This document shows, piece by piece, positions 7,993 to 16,874 of a stretch of 64,000 nucleotides of DNA. A program made the position numbers and the translations under genes. The notes under the pieces are model-generated. The model saw only the letters and a list, made by a program, of their open reading frames with translations, made no database searches and had not been told where the DNA came from. Within the stretch, counting starts at the first letter, position 1, and each line of letters opens with the position of its first letter. The stretch lies in contig NZ_FXAP01000006.1 of assembly GCF_900177615.1 (NCBI RefSeq), positions 1 through 64,000 of the forward strand, written 5' to 3'. This stretch comes from Plantibacter flavus. GTDB lineage: Bacteria > Actinomycetota > Actinomycetes > Actinomycetales > Microbacteriaceae.

Positions 7993-9024
7993 CTAGCTCG
8001 AGATGCGAACGGTTACTTGTTCTACGGAGACTCCGCGGAGATTGGTCGGCACCACCCGGGACGGGTTGAACAGTGCGAGATTGAATCCGTTGTCTGCGCT
8101 CACCGAACTTCGATAGAGAACGCCGTCGAACGACTGCGTCTTGATGTACTCACAGAGATACTGCGTTGGGATGTACTCGTAGGGCGCCCCGCGGGGTTGG
8201 ATCGGTCGAGTGAGTTCCATCCCAAGTCGCTCGAGGAGGGGCAGGTCGGCGCGGAGTCGGATGATGTCTCCCTCCTCCTCAAGAAGCGGCGAGACTCTCC
8301 CTCGGGGGTCTCGCAGATCCGCGAATGTCAGGTCGGGCAATGCAAAGTCAGCAATACACGCCATCTCGCCAGTGTGAGGGCGAAGCTCGGCGACGGCGGT
8401 CGCAGGGGAGGACCCAAGGTAGAGGTAGGGAATGCCGGCCGGGTTCGCGCGTCCGTGCCCCGCCAGGTGCCTGGGCGGGGCGCCCATCTCGTCTAGGGGG
8501 AAAAGCTCGTCGCCACTCATAAGCCGGGCCCGATGCCAAGCAACGCCGGAAAGACTGGAGGACTGTGTAATTAGCTGCGAGAGCAGCTCGGCAACGCGGG
8601 CCATGTCCATCGGTTCATCGAGGAACCACCGGTTCCGGTGCATCATCTCACCACGTAAGTCCTCCCAGTCGCGAAGGTGCCCGCCACTGGGATGCTGAAT
8701 AGCGCGATATGTAAGACGCACGCGCTGGCCATCATCGAGCACGTCGGAGAGCAGTTCCTTGGCCTGTGCTGCATTCAAACCGGAGCCTTCGAACAGCCGC
8801 CACTCCTCCTGAAGAAGCTGAACTATCGGATCGCCCTCCTCGTCGACCTCATAGGTGGCCATGAGGGTTTCGAACCAGGGTGATAGCCGCGAGGGCACGA
8901 CACAATCGACGTTCTCCGAACCGCAGTAATCGCAGGTCCGCACGAGCGGGTCGCACATCGGCACGTACTGGTCCCGGATGAGATAATCGCCGAAACAGTT
9001 CGCGCAACAGCGGCGTTCAGGCAT
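7993..9024 (-). CDS. RES-domain protein with Cys-rich HEPN/RES-type N-terminal domain
   Basis: This 343-residue candidate effector has two parts. Residues 1-40 carry a cysteine cluster (Cys6, Cys7, Cys10, Cys24, Cys31, Cys34 in CDYCGS) that probably binds zinc. A helical region of the kind annotated as HEPN/RES N-terminal follows to about 155. Residues 160-320 form a RES domain: Arg165/Arg167 (HRARL), Glu213 (ATAVAELRP) and Ser306/Ser307 (LYRSS) supply the Arg-Glu-Ser set, with GRANPAGIPYLYLG as the family signature. RES toxins degrade or transfer NAD+, so NAD depletion is a reasonable prediction. It overlaps the upstream gene by eight bases as the last gene of a three-gene operon, and no Xre-type antitoxin is adjacent. 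Confidence 0.82.
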   Translation of the reverse strand: MPERRCCANCFGDYLIRDQYVPMCDPLVRTCDYCGSENVDCVVPSRLSPWFETLMATYEVDEEGDPIVQLLQEEWRLFEGSGLNAAQAKELLSDVLDDGQRVRLTYRAIQHPSGGHLRDWEDLRGEMMHRNRWFLDEPMDMARVAELLSQLITQSSSLSGVAWHRARLMSGDELFPLDEMGAPPRHLAGHGRANPAGIPYLYLGSSPATAVAELRPHTGEMACIADFALPDLTFADLRDPRGRVSPLLEEEGDIIRLRADLPLLERLGMELTRPIQPRGAPYEYIPTQYLCEYIKTQSFDGVLYRSSVSADNGFNLALFNPSRVVPTNLRGVSVEQVTVRISS

Positions 9025-9955
9025 GGAAGTCAGCCAGCGTCTCCAAGTGATGGCGAATTGATAGTTTCTTTATGTATCCCAATCCCGGGAAGTGCGATCG
9101 GGCGTGCAGCTCTCGAAACTCAGACACGGCTGAAGTCTCAAGTATATTGGACCCCGGATCGTCAACTTGCGCGATGAGCTTATCGAGGGCCTGCGCGAAC
9201 TTGCCAGCCGGGTCCACTGGCGTGTCGTTTGAGTCAGAAACAAAATGGTAGACAAACATCGCGCCATCTTGGTCTGGGTCGATGAATGTGAGGTGAATTG
9301 CGACAGCGTAGGCTGGTCCGCCGCCCTCGGAGTAATAGTCTCCTACAGTAAGGAAGTCGCCGTAACCGTCGCCGCCCAGCTCTGCGTAGGTTATGTGCAA
9401 ATCTGAGAATCGGTCGATCGGACCGTAGGCGGAATTCTTCATACGCTCAAACCCATCTTCAATGAGAATGCGTTTTCCGCTTCGGAAATGACGGCGATAC
9501 AACGTGTTACGCGCGTCCAGAAATGCGTGGGTGATCGGCTCAGTGGTAAGGGAGGCCGCAAGGCCTTTGCCATCGGTGAATCCAGCGTGAATGAGCATCA
9601 GTGGCGCGCCGTCGTGGCGGGAAATGCTCTGCAATGCGTCTCGCGTTGACATAGCATTCGACAGAAGGATGCCAGGGATGATCGCGTCGTTGTCCCCGTA
9701 ATGCTCCTGAAGGTACTCCTCCAGGCCCTCGCCGTCATGACGGTGGTCACCGTGGCGGGGATTGATGATCACTGCCGCGGCGCCACCGTGTGCTTCCAGC
9801 TCCTGAAGGGTGCGCTCCAGCCCACTCAGTGTTTCTCGTACTGGCTCGATGATTGGGTGGAACCCGGCATCGGCGATGACGCCGGCGGATTCGCGAATCG
9901 CTAAGAGTTCAAACTGCTTTCCTCGAAAGAAGGGGTAGTACATGGGGGTCCTCAC
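9017..9955 (-). CDS. sce7725-like / Beta-protein-like family protein
   Basis: This 312-residue cytoplasmic protein opens MYYPFFRGKQFELLAIRE, a start shared by the sce7725 and phage T4 Beta-protein-like families. An apparent alternating beta/alpha pattern follows (PIIEPVRETL, AVIINPRHGDH, PLMLIHAGFTD, RILIEDGFERM), suggesting a TIM-barrel-like fold. The function of the family is unknown. It overlaps the upstream nuclease-like gene by 47 bases and the downstream RES gene by 8, which is extreme translational coupling. Composition is foreign to the region: I count 30 of 60 and 32 of 60 G/C at 9061-9120 and 9121-9180, against 51 of 60 at 14161-14220. Family naming is from recall and moderately sure. 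Confidence 0.68.
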   Translation of the reverse strand: MRTPMYYPFFRGKQFELLAIRESAGVIADAGFHPIIEPVRETLSGLERTLQELEAHGGAAAVIINPRHGDHRHDGEGLEEYLQEHYGDNDAIIPGILLSNAMSTRDALQSISRHDGAPLMLIHAGFTDGKGLAASLTTEPITHAFLDARNTLYRRHFRSGKRILIEDGFERMKNSAYGPIDRFSDLHITYAELGGDGYGDFLTVGDYYSEGGGPAYAVAIHLTFIDPDQDGAMFVYHFVSDSNDTPVDPAGKFAQALDKLIAQVDDPGSNILETSAVSEFRELHARSHFPGLGYIKKLSIRHHLETLADFHA

Positions 9956-10841
9956 TCCACGCGAACAAGTTCGCGACCGGCCGAAGCGTCGCGGACTGTA
10001 GCCGAGCCCTCGACGCGTCCGAGAGTTCGGCTGCCAAGGCGGCTGGCCTCAATGGTACCGGGAGGCGCTCTAAATAAGGGCCCAATCGAGCAGGTGATCG
10101 CGTCGACTTGAGTACCCTTACTGACTCTGTGTGCACTCGAACAGGGTCAAGTGTTGCGTAAATCGCGCGCAGCAGGCCTCGGCGTCTGGTGTTGGGAACC
10201 TGAGGGAATTCAATTCCAAGACCGGTCAGTACAGCGACAGCCTCATCGATACGAAGCGTTTCGAGTATGGCCAGAGGATCGGTGCGCTCTGGCTGATCAA
10301 GAGCAGGCCTAGCCACCTGGAGGCGGAAGCGCTTGGAAAGCACAATGACACCGACGTGGTGTGGCGCGAGTTGCAGGACCTCGTCGCATTGCATGGGACT
10401 GGTAACTACATTAACTGCCGCAAAGACGGACTGATAATCCTGCAGCTGCGCCGGAAGGCGTTTCAAGTTGTCTCGTTCGGACTTGATCTCATATGCAGTA
10501 GATGTACCGTTGTAGATGACAACGTCGACCTTCGAGGCGCCGGCGCGCATTTCGTTCACCACGGTCGCTGTTCGGATGTTGTGGCGACCAAACGCAACTT
10601 TCTGTGTGATGGCTGCGCGGTAGACATAGTCATCTCTGGACCCTAGGCGCCGCAATGCTTCGAACGCTGCCTCGAATGCGGTCGCGAGGGTCGCGTCCTC
10701 ACCTAGCTGCGAGGACAGGCCGGACTCGCGAAGGAGCCGAACAAGAAGCTGGGAATGTCCGTTCTCGCCGAGTTCACGGATCACTCGGGCGGAGAACATT
10801 CGCGTAAGCGCGGCCAGTTGTACTGTCGTTGAGGAGCCCAC
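9909..10841 (-). CDS. sce7726-like PD-(D/E)XK nuclease-fold protein
   Basis: This 310-residue protein is predicted to be a Mg-dependent nuclease of the restriction-endonuclease-like fold. Glu97 (VVNEMRAGASKVD), Asp106 (KVDVVIYNG) and Glu118-Ile-Lys120 (AYEIKSERD) reproduce the E-D-ExK active site, followed by the helix LPAQLQDYQ typical of the family. GTG 10841 is a secure start, because AGGAGG lies 5 bases upstream. TAGAAT (complement of 10877-10882) is a possible -10 box. As first gene of the operon it may cleave nucleic acid directly or recognise it for the RES effector downstream. AT-rich composition suggests acquisition by transfer. Confidence 0.75.
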   Translation of the reverse strand: MGSSTTVQLAALTRMFSARVIRELGENGHSQLLVRLLRESGLSSQLGEDATLATAFEAAFEALRRLGSRDDYVYRAAITQKVAFGRHNIRTATVVNEMRAGASKVDVVIYNGTSTAYEIKSERDNLKRLPAQLQDYQSVFAAVNVVTSPMQCDEVLQLAPHHVGVIVLSKRFRLQVARPALDQPERTDPLAILETLRIDEAVAVLTGLGIEFPQVPNTRRRGLLRAIYATLDPVRVHTESVRVLKSTRSPARLGPYLERLPVPLRPAALAAELSDASRARLQSATLRPVANLFAWSEDPHVLPLLSRKAV

Positions 10842-10948
10842 CGTGTCCTCCTATGCTGATGTCTTCTGGCGGTCAAATTCTACGTGCTGGGCACGATCGC
10901 GCCGGCGTTCGATGCCTGCGGCGCGTCACAACCGAGCTGTCTAGGCAG

Positions 10949-13609
10949 TTAGGGCGGTGTGCTTGCGTTCTCGGGAGCAGATGGAGCCGAGGTTATCACC
11001 GCGAAGCGATGCGTCCCGCTCGTCACCGACACCGGCTCGGCGCCCGGGAGGTCAACGACCGCCGAGGTCCCAGTCGGCACCTCGACCTCGACCTGCAATG
11101 CGCCGTCGGCGACGGTCCAAGCGATCGACGCGTGCCCGTACGGCGTCAGGTGCACCGCCGAGGCGTGGGTGAGCCCGCCGCCGGGCCGCGGCTTGAACAG
11201 GATCGAGCGGTAGCCGGGCGCGGCCGGAGCGATGCCGGCGACGACCCGGTGCAGCCAGTCCGCCACCGCTCCGAGCGCGTAGTGGTTGAACGAGGTCATC
11301 TGCCCCGGGTTCACCGTCCCGTCGGGCAGCATGCTGTCCCAGCGTTCCCAGATCGTGGTCGCCCCCTGTCCCACCGCGTACAGCCAGGACGGGCACTCGT
11401 CCTCGAGCAGGAGGTCGTAGGCGCGGTCGAGATGCCCTGACGTCGTCAGCGCGTCGCTCACGATCGGCGTCCCGACGAAGCCCGTCGCGATGCGGTTGCC
11501 GGCGGCGGCGACGAGGGCGCTCAGCCGCTCGCCGGCGCGGTCCACAGCCGCCGGGTCCGGCAGGAGCTCGAACGCGATCGCGAGCGAGTACGCGGTCTGC
11601 GCGTCACTCGTCATCAGCCCGTCCTCGCCGACGTACTCCGCGAGGAACGCCCGGCGGGTCGCCTCAGCGAGCTCGGCGTAGTGCTCAGCGTCGTCGACGC
11701 GACCGAGCACGGTGGCGGTCTTCGCGAGGTGCGCCGTGGACCAGGCCGAGTAGGCGGTGGCGACGAGGTGGCGGTCGGTGAGCGACTCCGCCGGCCGATC
11801 CGGTGGTGCGGCCGGGTCGAGCCAGTCGCCCAGCTGGAACCCCTCGTTCCACAGGTGGTCGGGACCGGAGAGCCGGTGGACGAGGTCGACCCACCGCTTC
11901 GCGCTGTCGTACTGGGCCGCGAGGACGCCGATGTCGCCGAAGCGCTCGTAGAGCACCCACGGGGTGAGGACGGCGACGTCGCCCCACACGGCGCCGGGTC
12001 GGTTCGGCGTCCACTGGCCGTCGTCGGGGATGAAGGGGACGTACCAGGGCACGGTGCCGTCCTCGTGCTGCTCGACCGCGACGTCCTGCAGCCAGGAGCC
12101 GAGCATGCCCGACACGTCGTACAGGAACGAGGCGGTGCGTGCGAAGACCTGCAGGTCGCCGGTCCAGCCGACGCGCTCGTCCCGCTGCGGGCAGTCGGTG
12201 GGGAGGTCGACGAAGTTCCCACGCATGCTCCAGAGCACGTTCTCGTGCAGGCGGTTCACCCGCTCGTCGGAGCTCTCGAACCAGCCCGTCCGCTCGAGGT
12301 CGGAGTGGTACACCCGCGCGACGACGTCGCCGTTCGCGACCGCCTCGTCGAGATCGCCCGGCCATCCGGTGATCTCCGCGTACCGGAAGCCGTGGATCGT
12401 GAACCGCGGCTCCCACTCCTCTGCGGCACCGCCGTCCGCCGGAGCCGGGCGGCCGGCGAGGGTGTAGCTGTCGGTCGCCTTCGCCTCGCGGAGCGGACGG
12501 GTGTAGATCTCGCCCTCCTGCATGACCTCCGCGGTCCGGATCACGACCGTCTCGCCCGCCGGACCGGTGACCCGGATGCGCAGTCGACCGACGAGGTTCT
12601 GGCCGAGGTCGAGGATGCGCCTGCCGCTCGGGCTCGTGAGGACCGCGATCGGCGCGACCTCCTGCGTCGCGCGCACCGGGGGTCCCTGCGGTGCGACCAA
12701 GGTGGCGGGGTCGCGTGTGCCGATCCGTACGCCGGCCCAGCCGCTGTCGTCGAAGCCGGGCTCCGACCATCCGGGGAGCTCCTCGCGGGCGTCGTAGTGC
12801 TCACCGTCGTAGTTGCCGGAGCTGATGATGGGGCCGAACGAGGCGCGCCAGTGCTCGTCGGTCACGATGGTCTCGACGCGACCGTCCTCATAGCGGAGTT
12901 CGAGCTGGGCGATGAGCGACAGGTCCGAGCCGAACAGGTTGCGGAAGCCACCGCGCCACCCCAAGCGGCCCCGGTACCAGCCGTCGCCCATCCAGGAGCC
13001 GATGGCGTTCTCGCCTGGGTGCAGGAGCTCGGTGACATCGTGCGTCGCCGTGCGCAGCCGGCTCGCGTAGCTGGTCCAGCCCGGCGCGAGAGCCTCGTCC
13101 CCGACGCGCCGACCGTTGATCTCCGCCTCGTAGACGCCGTGCGCCGTGAGGTACAACCGCGCCGAGACGAGGTCGGCACCCACGGTGAAGTCGCGCCGCA
13201 ACAGGGGTGGCCGACGCGTGTCGCTCTCCTCCTCATCCCAGTCGGCTGCGACCGGCACCGCGACCCAGTCGCCCGGTGCGAGCAGGCCGGCCTCGACCGT
13301 CGACGTCGGGCTCCAGTCGGCCGCCTCGATCGCCTGACCGGGGCTCCCGCCGGTGCCCCACACCCGCACGCGCACCGATGCCACCTCCCGAGACCGCAGG
13401 GGAGCGGCGGGCCAGGCGACGAGGACGGATTCGCCGGTGGCGACCCGGCCCGTGGTCGTGACCCGTCCGTCGCGGGTGATCTCGATCTCGGCGGCGTGCT
13501 GCTCCCAGCCGGCGGGTGCGAGGTTCGTCCAGCTCAGCCTCGGGGTGGCTTCGCCGATCCCTCGGGCCTCGCGGAGGTGCTCGAATCTGGGGGCGCTCGT
13601 GGTCACCAT
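10949..13609 (-). CDS. Alpha-L-rhamnosidase, glycoside hydrolase family 78
   Basis: This 886-residue cytoplasmic inverting glycosidase releases terminal L-rhamnose from plant glycosides or rhamnogalacturonan fragments. The N-terminal Bac_rhamnosid-type beta domains include PRLSW (about 23-27) and YEAEINGRRVG. The (alpha/alpha)6 barrel carries the GH78 signature DCPQRDERVGW (from about residue 472) and the downstream acidic region WERWDS (about 753). A C-terminal beta-sandwich ends the protein. No signal peptide is seen, so substrate must be imported. I chose ATG 13609 because homology begins there and AAAGGA lies upstream, rather than ATG 13681, which overlaps the operator. A LacI-type operator at 13669-13682 sits in its leader or promoter. 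Confidence 0.92.
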   Translation of the reverse strand: MVTTSAPRFEHLREARGIGEATPRLSWTNLAPAGWEQHAAEIEITRDGRVTTTGRVATGESVLVAWPAAPLRSREVASVRVRVWGTGGSPGQAIEAADWSPTSTVEAGLLAPGDWVAVPVAADWDEEESDTRRPPLLRRDFTVGADLVSARLYLTAHGVYEAEINGRRVGDEALAPGWTSYASRLRTATHDVTELLHPGENAIGSWMGDGWYRGRLGWRGGFRNLFGSDLSLIAQLELRYEDGRVETIVTDEHWRASFGPIISSGNYDGEHYDAREELPGWSEPGFDDSGWAGVRIGTRDPATLVAPQGPPVRATQEVAPIAVLTSPSGRRILDLGQNLVGRLRIRVTGPAGETVVIRTAEVMQEGEIYTRPLREAKATDSYTLAGRPAPADGGAAEEWEPRFTIHGFRYAEITGWPGDLDEAVANGDVVARVYHSDLERTGWFESSDERVNRLHENVLWSMRGNFVDLPTDCPQRDERVGWTGDLQVFARTASFLYDVSGMLGSWLQDVAVEQHEDGTVPWYVPFIPDDGQWTPNRPGAVWGDVAVLTPWVLYERFGDIGVLAAQYDSAKRWVDLVHRLSGPDHLWNEGFQLGDWLDPAAPPDRPAESLTDRHLVATAYSAWSTAHLAKTATVLGRVDDAEHYAELAEATRRAFLAEYVGEDGLMTSDAQTAYSLAIAFELLPDPAAVDRAGERLSALVAAAGNRIATGFVGTPIVSDALTTSGHLDRAYDLLLEDECPSWLYAVGQGATTIWERWDSMLPDGTVNPGQMTSFNHYALGAVADWLHRVVAGIAPAAPGYRSILFKPRPGGGLTHASAVHLTPYGHASIAWTVADGALQVEVEVPTGTSAVVDLPGAEPVSVTSGTHRFAVITSAPSAPENASTPP

Positions 13610-13668
13610 CGTGGCTGCTGGTCCTTTCGTCAGGCAGGGCGCGTCGCAGCTCGCTCGGCGATCAACTC

Positions 13669-13682
13669 TGACACGTTTCAAA
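13669..13682. promoter_or_regulatory. LacI-type operator upstream of the rhamnosidase
   Basis: TGACACGTTTCAAA lies about 60 bases before the rhamnosidase start, just downstream of a possible minus-strand -10 (TAGCAT). It matches three other sites in the window (13735, 28522, 28634) in the core CGTTTCAA. The predicted effect is repression by a LacI protein, most simply the one at 30049-31086. Confidence 0.7.
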
Positions 13683-13734
13683 ACCCGATGCTACAGCGTT
13701 GGTATACGAGAAAGCGAGGATGGTGCGATACTTC

Positions 13735-13763
13735 TTGACACGTTTCAAAACCTGGACCAGGAT
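13735..13763 (+). promoter_or_regulatory. Promoter with overlapping LacI operator for the 13857-17732 operon
   Basis: TTGACA (13735-13740) and CAGGAT (13758-13763) form a sigma70-type promoter with 17-base spacing. The operator TTGACACGTTTCAA (13735-13748) covers the -35 box, so a bound repressor would exclude polymerase. The promoter at 28634-28662 has exactly the same arrangement. Confidence 0.65.
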
Positions 13764-13856
13764 GGAGGCGCTGGCGGGGTCGAAGCGGATCCGTCAGGTG
13801 GGGCGCGCCGATGTGCGGCGGTCCTGCGCTCACGACGACGACGATGGAGAGCGACG

Positions 13857-15155
13857 ATGACAGCACCCGAAGCAGGAGTCCGACCGACCGTCGCCCTCGT
13901 CGGCACCCTCGATACGAAGGGTGCCGAGTACCGATGGGTCGCTGAGCGTCTCGGCGAACTGGGCACAGACGTCGTGGTCGTCGACGCCGGAACGCGCGAG
14001 CCCCACGGGTACGACGCTGCCGTGCACCACCCGAACCACGAGGTGGCCGCCGCTGGCGGGACCGATCTCGACACGCTGCTCGCCGCGGATGACCGTGGAG
14101 CCGCCGTGAGCGCGATGGCGGAAGGTGCCGCGACGGTGATCGGCCGGCTGCACGCCACCGGGCGGGTCGACGCCGTCCTCGCCCTCGGTGGCAGCGGCGG
14201 CTCGGCCATCGCCGCCCGGGTCTTCCGCGAACTGCCGATCGGGGCCCCGAAGCTCCTCGTGTCGACGATGGCGTCCGGGGACGTCGCGCCGTACGTCGGC
14301 GCGAACGACGTGACGCTCACGTACAGCGTCGTCGACATCGCCGGGATCAACCAGATCTCCCGTGCCGTCCTCGGGAACGCGGTGGCGGCCATCGCCGGCA
14401 TGGCGGCGGCTGCGCAGGCGCGCGGTCCGGCCTCGTCCGCCGAGCGGACGGACCGCCCGCTCGTCGGGGCGTCGATGTTCGGGGTCACGACGCCGGCGGT
14501 CGACGTGGCCCGCGAGCGGCTGGACGAACTCGGCTACGAGGTCCTCGTCTTCCACGCCACCGGCTCGGGTGGGCAGGCACTGGAATCGCTCGCCCGCAGC
14601 GGCATGCTCGCGGGGGTCCTCGACCTCACGACGACCGAACTCGCGGACGATCTCGTCGGTGGCGTGCTGACGGCGGGCGCCGACCGACTCACCGCGGCGG
14701 GCGCGGCAGGCGTCCCGCAGCTCGTCAGCCTCGGTGCCCTCGACATGGTGAACTTCGGCCCCCGCGACACCGTGCCGGAGCGGTTCGCCGATCGCGACTT
14801 CTTCGTCCACAACGCGACGGTGACGCTCATGCGCACCACGGTCGACGAGAACCGCGAGCTGGGCGAGCGGATCGGGGCGAAGCTCGCCGGGGCCGAGGCG
14901 CCCACCGTCCTGTTGCTCCCGCGCGGCGGCATCTCGGCGCTCGACGCCGAGGGCCTGCCCTTCCACGACCCGGTGGCGGACGCGGCGCTCATCGATGCGG
15001 TGCTCGCGGGCGTGGCGGGCAGCGCGGTCACGGTCGTCGACCGTCCGGAACACCTCAATGACCCGGTGTTCGCGAGGCTCGCCGCCGACACCCTCCACGC
15101 TTTGATCGAGCGAGACGGCGACAGGAACCGCACCGACACCACGGGAAAGGACTGA
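13857..15155 (+). CDS. Tm-1-like ATP-binding domain protein (UPF0261)
   Basis: This 432-residue cytoplasmic protein of the Tm-1/UPF0261 family opens [21 protein letters not shown], which is diagnostic. It has the glycine-rich ALGGSGGSA near 100 and [10 protein letters not shown] at the start of the second lobe. Conserved [19 protein letters not shown] lies near the end. The plant homologue binds ATP and blocks viral RNA replication, but bacterial members are usually encoded next to a TIM-barrel phosphoenolpyruvate-hydrolase-like protein, as here with a two-base gap. A catabolic role is therefore more likely. ATG 13857 is chosen for GGAGAG upstream. It is the first gene of a five-gene operon behind a LacI-controlled promoter. 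Confidence 0.85.
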   Translation: MTAPEAGVRPTVALVGTLDTKGAEYRWVAERLGELGTDVVVVDAGTREPHGYDAAVHHPNHEVAAAGGTDLDTLLAADDRGAAVSAMAEGAATVIGRLHATGRVDAVLALGGSGGSAIAARVFRELPIGAPKLLVSTMASGDVAPYVGANDVTLTYSVVDIAGINQISRAVLGNAVAAIAGMAAAAQARGPASSAERTDRPLVGASMFGVTTPAVDVARERLDELGYEVLVFHATGSGGQALESLARSGMLAGVLDLTTTELADDLVGGVLTAGADRLTAAGAAGVPQLVSLGALDMVNFGPRDTVPERFADRDFFVHNATVTLMRTTVDENRELGERIGAKLAGAEAPTVLLLPRGGISALDAEGLPFHDPVADAALIDAVLAGVAGSAVTVVDRPEHLNDPVFARLAADTLHALIERDGDRNRTDTTGKD

Positions 15156-15157
15156 CC

Positions 15158-15982
15158 ATGGACAGGATCATCGCACTCGAACGACTTCGCGCCACCGTCG
15201 CGCGTGGCCAGGCCGTCATCGGCGCCGGGGCGGGCACCGGCATCTCGGCGAAGTCCGCGGAAGCGGGCGGCGTCGACCTCATCATCATCTACAACTCCGG
15301 CCGGTATCGGATGGCCGGTCGCGGCTCGCTGTCGGGCCTGCTCGCCTACGGGGACGCGAACCAGGTCGTCGTGGAGATGAGCCGGGAGGTGCTGCCGATC
15401 GTCCGCGACACCCCCGTGCTCGCCGGCGTGAACGGTACGGACCCGTTCCGGATCATGGAGCGCTTCCTCGACGAACTCAAGACGATGGGGTTCACCGGCG
15501 TGCAGAACTTCCCGACCGTCGGGCTCTTCGACGGCGTCTTCCGTCAGAACCTCGAGGAGACGGGCATGGGCTACGACCTCGAGGTCGACATGATCCGCCT
15601 CGCCGCCGAGCGCGAACTCCTCACGGCGCCGTACGTCTTCGACGTCGAGTCGACGGTCGCGATGACCGAGGCGGGTGCCGACGTCCTCGTCCCGCACATG
15701 GGCCTCACGACCGCCGGCACGATCGGCGCGACCACGGCGCTCTCGCTGGAGGAGTCGGCGCACCGGGTGCAGGAGATGCGGGACGCGGCCGTCGCGATCA
15801 ACCCGGACGTCATCGTGCTGTGCCATGGCGGCCCGATCGCCGAACCCGAGGATGCCGCCTACATCCTCGCCAACACGACGGGTGTCTCCGGGTTCTTCGG
15901 CGCGTCATCCGTCGAGCGTCTCCCGACCGAGCGCGCCATCAAGCGCCAGATCGAGGACTTCAAGGCCATCCAGCCCCGCTGA
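15158..15982 (+). CDS. Phosphoenolpyruvate-hydrolase-like TIM-barrel protein
   Basis: This 274-residue TIM-barrel protein is of the COG5564-type family often annotated as phosphoenolpyruvate hydrolase. Visible motifs are [61 protein letters not shown] and [14 protein letters not shown]. The fold is shared with the isocitrate-lyase/PEP-mutase superfamily, which cleaves or forms bonds at a 2-oxo or enol centre, so an aldolase or lyase step on a sugar-derived acid is possible. It is co-transcribed with the Tm-1-like gene two bases upstream, with AAAGGA before its ATG. The true substrate is unknown. Confidence 0.82.
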   Translation: MDRIIALERLRATVARGQAVIGAGAGTGISAKSAEAGGVDLIIIYNSGRYRMAGRGSLSGLLAYGDANQVVVEMSREVLPIVRDTPVLAGVNGTDPFRIMERFLDELKTMGFTGVQNFPTVGLFDGVFRQNLEETGMGYDLEVDMIRLAAERELLTAPYVFDVESTVAMTEAGADVLVPHMGLTTAGTIGATTALSLEESAHRVQEMRDAAVAINPDVIVLCHGGPIAEPEDAAYILANTTGVSGFFGASSVERLPTERAIKRQIEDFKAIQPR

Positions 15983-16028
15983 CCGACCCGCACCGCCCAC
16001 CGCACGACCACTCGACGAGGAGCCTCAC

Positions 16029-16469
16029 ATGACCGAACACACCATCACCCCCGCCACCGCCGGCCGTCGCCCCGACGAGGTCCCCACCCGGGTCTTCGAC
16101 TGGGGCACCATCAAGTGGCTCGTCACCCCGCACCTCGACGAGGGCGCCGGGCTCACGGTCGGCGAGGTGATCGTCTACCCCGGGCAGGGCCACGCGCCCC
16201 ACCAGCACCCGGGCGAAGAGGAGGTCATCACGGTGATCTCCGGTGAGGGCGTGCAGACGGTCGGCGACGGTCCGGCGTTCCCGATCCGCGAGGGCGACGC
16301 CGTGTACATCCCGAAGGACACGGTGCACTCCACGTACAACACGACGTGGCGTCCGCTGCGGCTGTCGGTCGTGTACACGCCGGGTGGCGCGGAGACGGGT
16401 CTCGACGGCCTGCCCGACGCGCGCATCCTCGACGCCGGAACGGCCCCGAGCTGGAAGCAGGACCGCTGA
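16029..16469 (+). CDS. Cupin-domain protein
   Basis: This 146-residue single-domain cupin_2 protein has motif 1 in GHAPHQHPGEEEVITVISGEG (His and Glu metal ligands) and motif 2 in DAVYIPKDTVHSTYN (His ligand). It therefore probably binds a divalent metal and may isomerise, oxidise or sense a sugar derivative. GAGGAG lies before ATG 16029, and its stop overlaps the next start by one base (TGATG). It sits in the LacI-controlled operon after the PEP-hydrolase-like gene. Confidence 0.82.
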   Translation: MTEHTITPATAGRRPDEVPTRVFDWGTIKWLVTPHLDEGAGLTVGEVIVYPGQGHAPHQHPGEEEVITVISGEGVQTVGDGPAFPIREGDAVYIPKDTVHSTYNTTWRPLRLSVVYTPGGAETGLDGLPDARILDAGTAPSWKQDR

Positions 16470-16864
16470 TGCCGGTGATCGAACCGGGCTCCTGGGTGCA
16501 TCCGGGTTCGAAGCCGGACTGGAGCGAGATCGGCACGATCGGGCGCTTCGCGGTGTCGGTCGACGGCGGACGGTTCGACCGGCACCACCACGACGACCAC
16601 GAGATCTGGTTCATCACCGAGGGCAAGGGGAAGGTGCTCGTCGACGGTGGTGAGCGCTACGTGCAGTCGGGCGACATCGTGCTGACGCAGGCCGGCGACA
16701 CCCACGACATCGTCGAGGTGTACGAGACGATCCGCGGCTTCTTCACGGAGACGGGACTCCCGGCCGGTGGGCGCGTCGGCCATCTGCACGCGAACGATGA
16801 CGACGCCGCCGGGCACGTGGTGACCGCGCTCCCGCTGCCCGCCGACTTCCCCACCCGAGCCTAG
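16469..16864 (+). CDS. Second cupin-domain protein
   Basis: This 131-residue cupin has metal-binding motif 1 DRHHHDDHEIWFITEGKGKV and motif 2 GDIVLTQAGDTHDIVEV. It is clearly different in sequence from the cupin encoded just upstream, so the pair is not a recent tandem duplication and may form a hetero-oligomer or catalyse successive steps. The start ATG 16469 overlaps the previous stop, indicating tight coupling. The substrate is unknown. Confidence 0.8.
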   Translation: MPVIEPGSWVHPGSKPDWSEIGTIGRFAVSVDGGRFDRHHHDDHEIWFITEGKGKVLVDGGERYVQSGDIVLTQAGDTHDIVEVYETIRGFFTETGLPAGGRVGHLHANDDDAAGHVVTALPLPADFPTRA

Positions 16865-16874
16865 GATCGTCCGT

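Noticed and set aside
11681-13738. Long plus-strand frame opposite the rhamnosidase
   Set aside because: There is no homology, and the minus strand contains all GH78 signatures. It is a shadow frame.
13857-15155. Antiviral protein by analogy with tomato Tm-1
   Set aside because: The bacterial relatives are encoded with catabolic TIM-barrel proteins, as here, and the operon carries a sugar-type LacI operator.
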